From CAZDSS01 sp964508185 (GTDB taxonomy: Bacteria > Pseudomonadota > Alphaproteobacteria > Sphingomonadales > Govanellaceae): 17,136 nt of DNA. The stretch is taken from the NCBI GenBank assembly GCA_964508185.1, contig CAZDSS010000057.1, forward strand, positions 1-17,136, given 5' to 3'. The position numbers and the translations under genes are program-made. Below the pieces are notes generated by a model, which was not told the DNA's origin, did no database searches, and saw nothing but the letters and a program-made list of their open reading frames with translations. Position 1 is the first letter of the stretch. Each line of letters begins with the position of its first letter. Shown in pieces: positions 14,302 to 17,136 of this stretch.

Positions 14302-14470
14302 TTGAGTTTCATCCTCGGTTTTCGCCACGTCCGAGCGCACCAGCCGCACCATGCGGAGAACGCCGTAATGGCCTATTTTAACGGTTCTTGTTCGTTGTTG
14401 CGGTCCTGAGGGGACCGGGGCCGTAAGACACAAAGCAAAAAAGGCCGCCCATCACGGGCAGCATTCAGGT
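14302..14470 (-). promoter_or_regulatory. rplU: 5' leader of rplU-rpmA mRNA
   Basis: This stretch of about 169 bases without a gene is the predicted untranslated leader, taking transcription to begin near 14470. It holds the early terminator hairpin (14437-14462), a second perfect hairpin with arms CGGTCC (14401-14406) and GGACCG (14412-14417), and the ribosome site GAGGA just before rplU. I see no sequence able to form a clear alternative to the terminator stem upstream of it. A known L21 leader class exists in Firmicutes, but I have no evidence of kinship. Confidence 0.5.
14437..14462 (-). terminator. Early terminator or attenuator upstream of rplU
   Basis: On the minus strand GCTGCCC and GGGCGGC form a 7-bp stem, with one G-U pair, around the loop GTGAT. 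One base later comes TTTTTT (14442-14437). From the predicted start near 14470 the hairpin spans about +9 to +27 and the T tract about +29 to +34. It would end transcripts from that promoter very early, and may also back up termination of ahpCD. Confidence 0.78.
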
Positions 14471-14477
14471 GCAGCGG

Positions 14478-14505
14478 ACTATACCCCCGCAACGGGCAAT
14501 GTCAA
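14478..14505 (-). promoter_or_regulatory. rplU: Sigma-70 promoter of rplU-rpmA
   Basis: On the minus strand a perfect -35 TTGACA (14505-14500) is followed after 16 bases by TATAGT (14483-14478), five of six bases of the -10 consensus. This is the best promoter in the window. It lies after the ahpD terminator and before rplU, as expected for a strongly expressed ribosomal protein operon. Confidence 0.75.
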
Positions 14506-14561
14506 GGGAAGGCGCGCGGGAAACCGCCGGAAAATCGCATGCGCCCGCAGGCAAGAAATAG

Positions 14562-14596
14562 GCCGGGCCCCGGGAAGGGGACACCCGGGGCCCGGC
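14562..14596 (-). terminator. Terminator downstream of ahpD
   Basis: A perfect 13-bp, all G/C inverted repeat (14562-14574 with 14584-14596) encloses a nine-base loop. On the minus strand it is followed by CCTATTTCTTG, a poor but T-rich tail. It stands 80 bases after the ahpD stop and ahead of the rplU promoter, so it probably ends the ahpC-ahpD transcript or protects its 3' end. Confidence 0.68.
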
Positions 14597-14675
14597 GCCT
14601 GCGCGCCGCGTGAGGACGGGAGGGGGCAGGGGGAGGAGAGAGACCGCATCCCCATGTCGCGGCGGCAGGGATCCG

Positions 14676-15197
14676 TCAAGCCGCTTCCGCCTCGATCACG
14701 GCGACGGCCGAATGGATGATGGCGGCGATTCGCAAGGCATCCCGCACGGCTTCCGCGGACAGGCCCTTTCCGCGCACCTCGCGCTCATGGGAGGTGAGGC
14801 ACAGGCCGCAGCCATTGATGGCCGAGGCGGCGATGCTCCAGAGCTCGAAATCCACCTTGTCGACGCCATGGTTGGCGATGACGTTCATGCGCAGCTTCGC
14901 CGGCAGCTTGCCGTAGTCGCCGCCCAGCTGGTGGACGCTCCGGTAATAGATGTTGTTCATGGACATGATGGCGCCTGCCGCCTTGGCCGCCTCGAGCTCC
15001 TTCGCGCCGAGGCTGTCGCCGATCTCCTGGATGATGGCGCGCAGCACCTCGCCGTTGCGGGCAGCATAGGCCGCCGCCACCGCCGCGCCGGCGGCCTGGG
15101 CCGGGGTCAGCGCTTCCGCCTGCAGCAGGGTGGAAAGATTGAGGCGTACATCCTTGGCGTAATCGGGAATGCGGGTCTTCAGCGCTTCGATGGACAT
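14676..15197 (-). CDS. ahpD: Alkyl hydroperoxide reductase AhpD
   Basis: AhpD is a small thiol protein that passes electrons to AhpC and has weak peroxidase activity of its own. The 173-residue protein aligns along its length with the mycobacterial enzyme, which I recall at about 177 residues. It begins MSIEALKTRIPDYAKD and contains MNNIYYR, LRMNVIANHG and FELWSIAASAINGCGLCLTSHE. The active pair is Cys130-x-x-Cys133, with Glu118 and His137 of the proton relay kept. The second His known in Mycobacterium tuberculosis (position 132, sequence CSHC) is Leu here (CGLC). The ATG follows AAGGAG at eight bases. ahpC lies 109 bases upstream across a gap with a strong hairpin. No AhpF flavoprotein is encoded nearby, which fits the AhpD-dependent system. 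Confidence 0.95.
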   Translation of the reverse strand: MSIEALKTRIPDYAKDVRLNLSTLLQAEALTPAQAAGAAVAAAYAARNGEVLRAIIQEIGDSLGAKELEAAKAAGAIMSMNNIYYRSVHQLGGDYGKLPAKLRMNVIANHGVDKVDFELWSIAASAINGCGLCLTSHEREVRGKGLSAEAVRDALRIAAIIHSAVAVIEAEAA

Positions 15198-15259
15198 TGG
15201 ACAGGCTCCTTGAATGGTCTCTTCATGTCGGATGCGAATGTGGGATCGGGGGCCTCGCG

Positions 15260-15284
15260 GGGGCGGCGGCCGGTCCGCCGCCCC
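15260..15284 (-). other. Hairpin between ahpC and ahpD
   Basis: A perfect 10-bp G/C stem, GGGGCGGCGG at 15260-15269 with its complement at 15275-15284, has a five-base loop and no T tract. It lies 22 bases after the ahpC stop. Such structures often shield the upstream message from 3' decay, giving more ahpC than ahpD. Confidence 0.6.
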
Positions 15285-15306
15285 TGAGGACGAAGTGGGG
15301 ATCAGA

Positions 15307-15858
15307 TCAGGCGGCGGGCTTCAGGACCTCGTCGCCCTTCTTCCAGTTGCAGGGGCAGAGCTCGTCGGTCTGCAGGGCGTCGAGAACGCGCAGCACTTCC
15401 TGCGGGTTGCGACCGACGTTCAGATCGTTGACCGAGACGAAGCGGATGATCCCTTCGGGGTCGACGATGAAGGTCGCGCGCAGACACACGCCTTCTTCCT
15501 TGTGCAGGATGCCGAGCGCCGCGGCGAGCTCGCGCTTCACGTCCGCCAGCATGGGGAAGGGAAGGTCGCGGAGGTCTTCATGCGACTTGCGCCAGGCCAG
15601 ATGCACGAACTCGCTGTCGGTGGACATGCCAAGCACCTGGGCGTCGCGATCGGCGAACTCACCGTTGAGCTTGCCGAAGGCGGCGATTTCGGTCGGGCAG
15701 ACGAAGGTGAAATCCTTGGGCCAGGCGAACACTACCAGCCACTTGCCGGGGTTGCTTTCGTTGGTGATGGTTTCGAACGCCTCATCCGGGGTCGGCGCGT
15801 CGATGCGCGTCACGGCCTTCAGGGAGAAAGCGGGGAATTTGTCGCCGATGGTCAGCAT
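15307..15858 (-). CDS. ahpC: Alkyl hydroperoxide reductase AhpC, peroxiredoxin
   Basis: AhpC reduces hydrogen peroxide, organic hydroperoxides and possibly peroxynitrite in the cytoplasm. The 183-residue protein has the peroxidatic Cys54 in DFTFVCPTE and, near the C-terminus, ELCPCNWKKGD with Cys168 and Cys170. That double-cysteine ending is typical of the mycobacterial AhpC that is recharged by AhpD, not by AhpF. A further Cys lies at 125. The start is set at 15858 (MLTIGDKFPAFSL), preceded by AGAGGA about eight bases upstream. The frame is open 23 codons further up, but that part is unlike the family and would lie in the promoter region. ahpD follows, and oxyR is divergent 116 bases away, so OxyR control is likely. 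Confidence 0.97.
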   Translation of the reverse strand: MLTIGDKFPAFSLKAVTRIDAPTPDEAFETITNESNPGKWLVVFAWPKDFTFVCPTEIAAFGKLNGEFADRDAQVLGMSTDSEFVHLAWRKSHEDLRDLPFPMLADVKRELAAALGILHKEEGVCLRATFIVDPEGIIRFVSVNDLNVGRNPQEVLRVLDALQTDELCPCNWKKGDEVLKPAA

Positions 15859-15974
15859 GGTGTTCGTCCTCTTCATTGGTGTGTTGCCGATGGCTTGAAG
15901 ATGACGATCCTTGTTTCCGCGCGCCAACGCGTTATTTCTATTCGGGTCATCAGTAAAATCGATGGGGTGATCCC
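15859..15974. promoter_or_regulatory. Divergent ahpC/oxyR control region
   Basis: This 116-base gap separates the divergent ahpC and oxyR genes and should hold both promoters and the OxyR site. ATC-N9-GAT at 15949-15963 is a partly symmetric T-N11-A motif of the LysR type, only about ten bases from the oxyR start, as expected for self-repression. A CTAT lies at 15938-15941. I do not see a full four-element OxyR site or convincing -35/-10 boxes. Confidence 0.4.
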
Positions 15975-16862
15975 ATGCTTCTCCCGACGGTCCGGCAGCT
16001 CTCCCATCTCGTGGCGCTCGCCCGCTGCGGCACCTTCACGGCGGCGGCGGAAGCCTGCCACGTGACGCAAAGCGCGTTCTCGAGCTCCATACAGGAGCTT
16101 GAGGCGGTGCTCGGCGTGAAGCTCGCCGAGCGTTCGGCGCGCGGGGCGGAGCTGACGGCGGCGGGCCAGGAAGCCGTGCGGCGGGCGGAGCAGGTGCTGG
16201 CCGATCTCGTATCGCTTCGCGACTCGGTGCGCTCGCTGGACGCCACCTTGCGCGGCCAGCTCGCGATCGGGGCGATCCCCACCATCGCGCCCTACATGCT
16301 CCCCCGCCTTGCCGAGGGCCTGTCCACGGCCTTCCCGGAAATCACCGCGACCTTCGTCGAGCAGCAGACGGAGGAACTGCTTGCAAGCCTCGCCGCCGGG
16401 CGGACGGATCTTGCGATCCTGGCGCTTCCCTGGAACGTCGAGAATTTCGAGACCCTGTCGCTTGCCGAGGACGAGCTCGTCCTTCTCGTGCGGCGGGATG
16501 CGGCGACTGGGCGCCAGCAGGCTTCGGTTGTGGATCTCACGGGCGAGAACGTGATCCTGCTCGAGACCGGCCACTGCCTGCAGGAGCATGTGCTGACCTC
16601 CTGCGACCGGCTGGACCGCAACGCGGCGGCGACCGCCCAGTCGCTCGCCGGGGTTGCGACTTTCGTCGAGATGGGCCGCGGCGTCTCGGTGATCCCGCGC
16701 CTCGCCTGGGAGAATGAACTCCGCCAGCGCAAGGGCTTGCGCGTCATCCGCTTCCGCGAGCGCCCGGCGCGCACGCTCGCCCTCGCCTGGCGGCCGGGCG
16801 ATCCGCGGAGCGCCACTTTCGGGGAGATCGGCGAGCTCGCCCGCGCCGCGATCCAGGGGTGA
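15975..16862 (+). CDS. oxyR: Hydrogen-peroxide sensor OxyR, LysR family
   Basis: OxyR is a LysR-type regulator that senses peroxide through a disulfide and activates defence genes. The 295-residue protein has an N-terminal winged helix-turn-helix (about 1-65, with GTFTAAAEACHVTQSAFSSS as the recognition region) and a C-terminal sensing domain (about 95-290). The motif LLETGHCLQEHVLTSC places Cys201 and Cys210 nine residues apart, the same spacing as Cys199 and Cys208 in the Escherichia coli protein, so redox sensing is likely intact. Cys20-region residues (RCGT, EACHV) add extra Cys in the DNA-binding part. The gene diverges from ahpC-ahpD, its probable target. No clear ribosome site precedes the ATG beyond a GGGGTGA stretch, consistent with low expression. 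Other LysR roles are unlikely given the cysteine pair and neighbours. Confidence 0.94.
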   Translation: MLLPTVRQLSHLVALARCGTFTAAAEACHVTQSAFSSSIQELEAVLGVKLAERSARGAELTAAGQEAVRRAEQVLADLVSLRDSVRSLDATLRGQLAIGAIPTIAPYMLPRLAEGLSTAFPEITATFVEQQTEELLASLAAGRTDLAILALPWNVENFETLSLAEDELVLLVRRDAATGRQQASVVDLTGENVILLETGHCLQEHVLTSCDRLDRNAAATAQSLAGVATFVEMGRGVSVIPRLAWENELRQRKGLRVIRFRERPARTLALAWRPGDPRSATFGEIGELARAAIQG

Positions 16863-16892
16863 AATTTCGGGCTGACGCCCGCGCGCCGACGC

Positions 16893-16921
16893 TTGACGCT
16901 GTCGGGCGCTGCTGCTAGACC
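16893..16921 (+). promoter_or_regulatory. Promoter candidate for tRNA-Ser
   Basis: TTGACG (16893-16898) and TAGACC (16916-16921) are spaced by exactly 17 bases. They lie 80 bases before the mature tRNA and after the oxyR stop. The predicted 5' leader of about 75 bases would be removed by RNase P. Confidence 0.52.
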
Positions 16922-17001
16922 TTGCACGCCGCAGGCCCCGGCCCGGCGATGCCCCTGTTCACCGCCGCATCGCCCGACTTCCAGGGGGGGGCTTGCATCG
17001 C

Positions 17002-17091
<90 letters not shown>

Positions 17092-17115
17092 TTATCCTGT
17101 AGCGAACCCGAGATG

Positions 17116-17136
17116 AGGCCCCGCCCACGGGCCTTT
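17116..17136 (+). terminator. Terminator candidate after tRNA-Ser, cut by window end
   Basis: AGGCCC (17116-17121) pairs with GGGCCT (17129-17134) across a seven-base loop. The window ends in TTT, so the length of the T tract cannot be seen. Position 25 bases after the tRNA supports the call. Confidence 0.62.

Noticed and set aside
14302..14433. A 44-codon N-terminal extension of rplU
   Set aside because: L21 proteins begin at MFAVVKTGGKQYRV, and the extension covers the leader with its hairpins. The frame is open only by chance.
15859..15927. A 23-codon extension of ahpC
   Set aside because: The added residues do not resemble AhpC, and the internal ATG has AGAGGA in place. The extension would use up most of the control region.
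16984..16991. A run of eight G bases just before the tRNA
   Set aside because: It could be a slippage or sequencing site, but it lies in non-coding leader DNA and supports no functional claim.

Overview
The window is about 17.1 kb of GC-rich chromosome with the gene content and order of an alphaproteobacterium. Three things point there: an rplU-rpmA-obgE-proB-proA-nadD-rsfS-rlmH series running into gpmI-envC-ctpA-yibQ-rppH, an atpC gene beside it, and an oxyR gene divergent from an ahpC-ahpD pair of the mycobacterial/alphaproteobacterial type. No phage, transposon, plasmid or CRISPR feature is visible. This is core genome, and I do not claim a new multigene system.

Layout. (1) Positions 1-1411, + strand: atpC, the last gene of the ATP synthase operon, with a strong intrinsic terminator. 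It is followed by a single-gene unit for a ferritin-like di-iron protein with its own promoter candidate. (2) Positions 1430-13501, - strand: twelve tightly packed genes. Read in transcription order they are obgE (ribosome assembly GTPase), proB and proA (proline synthesis), nadD (NAD synthesis), rsfS (ribosome silencing), rlmH (23S rRNA methylation), gpmI (glycolysis), envC, ctpA and yibQ (cell-envelope remodelling), rppH (mRNA 5'-end processing) and an unassigned six-helix membrane protein. Several junctions overlap by 1-4 bases (ATGA, TAATG, GTGA, TGATG), so translational coupling is likely. A 96-base gap before gpmI is the only place where a second promoter would fit easily. (3) Positions 13664-14505, - strand: the rplU-rpmA ribosomal protein operon, with a near-consensus promoter, a structured leader and a textbook terminator. 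(4) Positions 14562-15974: ahpC-ahpD on the - strand, divergent from oxyR on the + strand. This is a peroxide-defence module in which AhpD serves as the reductant for AhpC and OxyR is the likely regulator. (5) Positions 16893-17136, + strand: a complete tRNA-Ser(CGA) gene with promoter and terminator candidates.

The most interesting structure is in DNA that codes for nothing. The promoter upstream of rplU (TTGACA, 16 bases, TATAGT) fires straight into a hairpin plus six-T terminator that would end within about 35 nucleotides of the predicted start. Full-length rplU-rpmA mRNA must therefore escape an early stop. This suggests an attenuation-type control, or a very short RNA, ahead of an essential ribosomal protein operon. 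Other points worth checking are a perfect 10-bp hairpin between ahpC and ahpD, an AhpD active site with Leu where the mycobacterial enzyme has His, a YibQ homologue without the expected Asp pair, and the orphan di-iron and membrane proteins.
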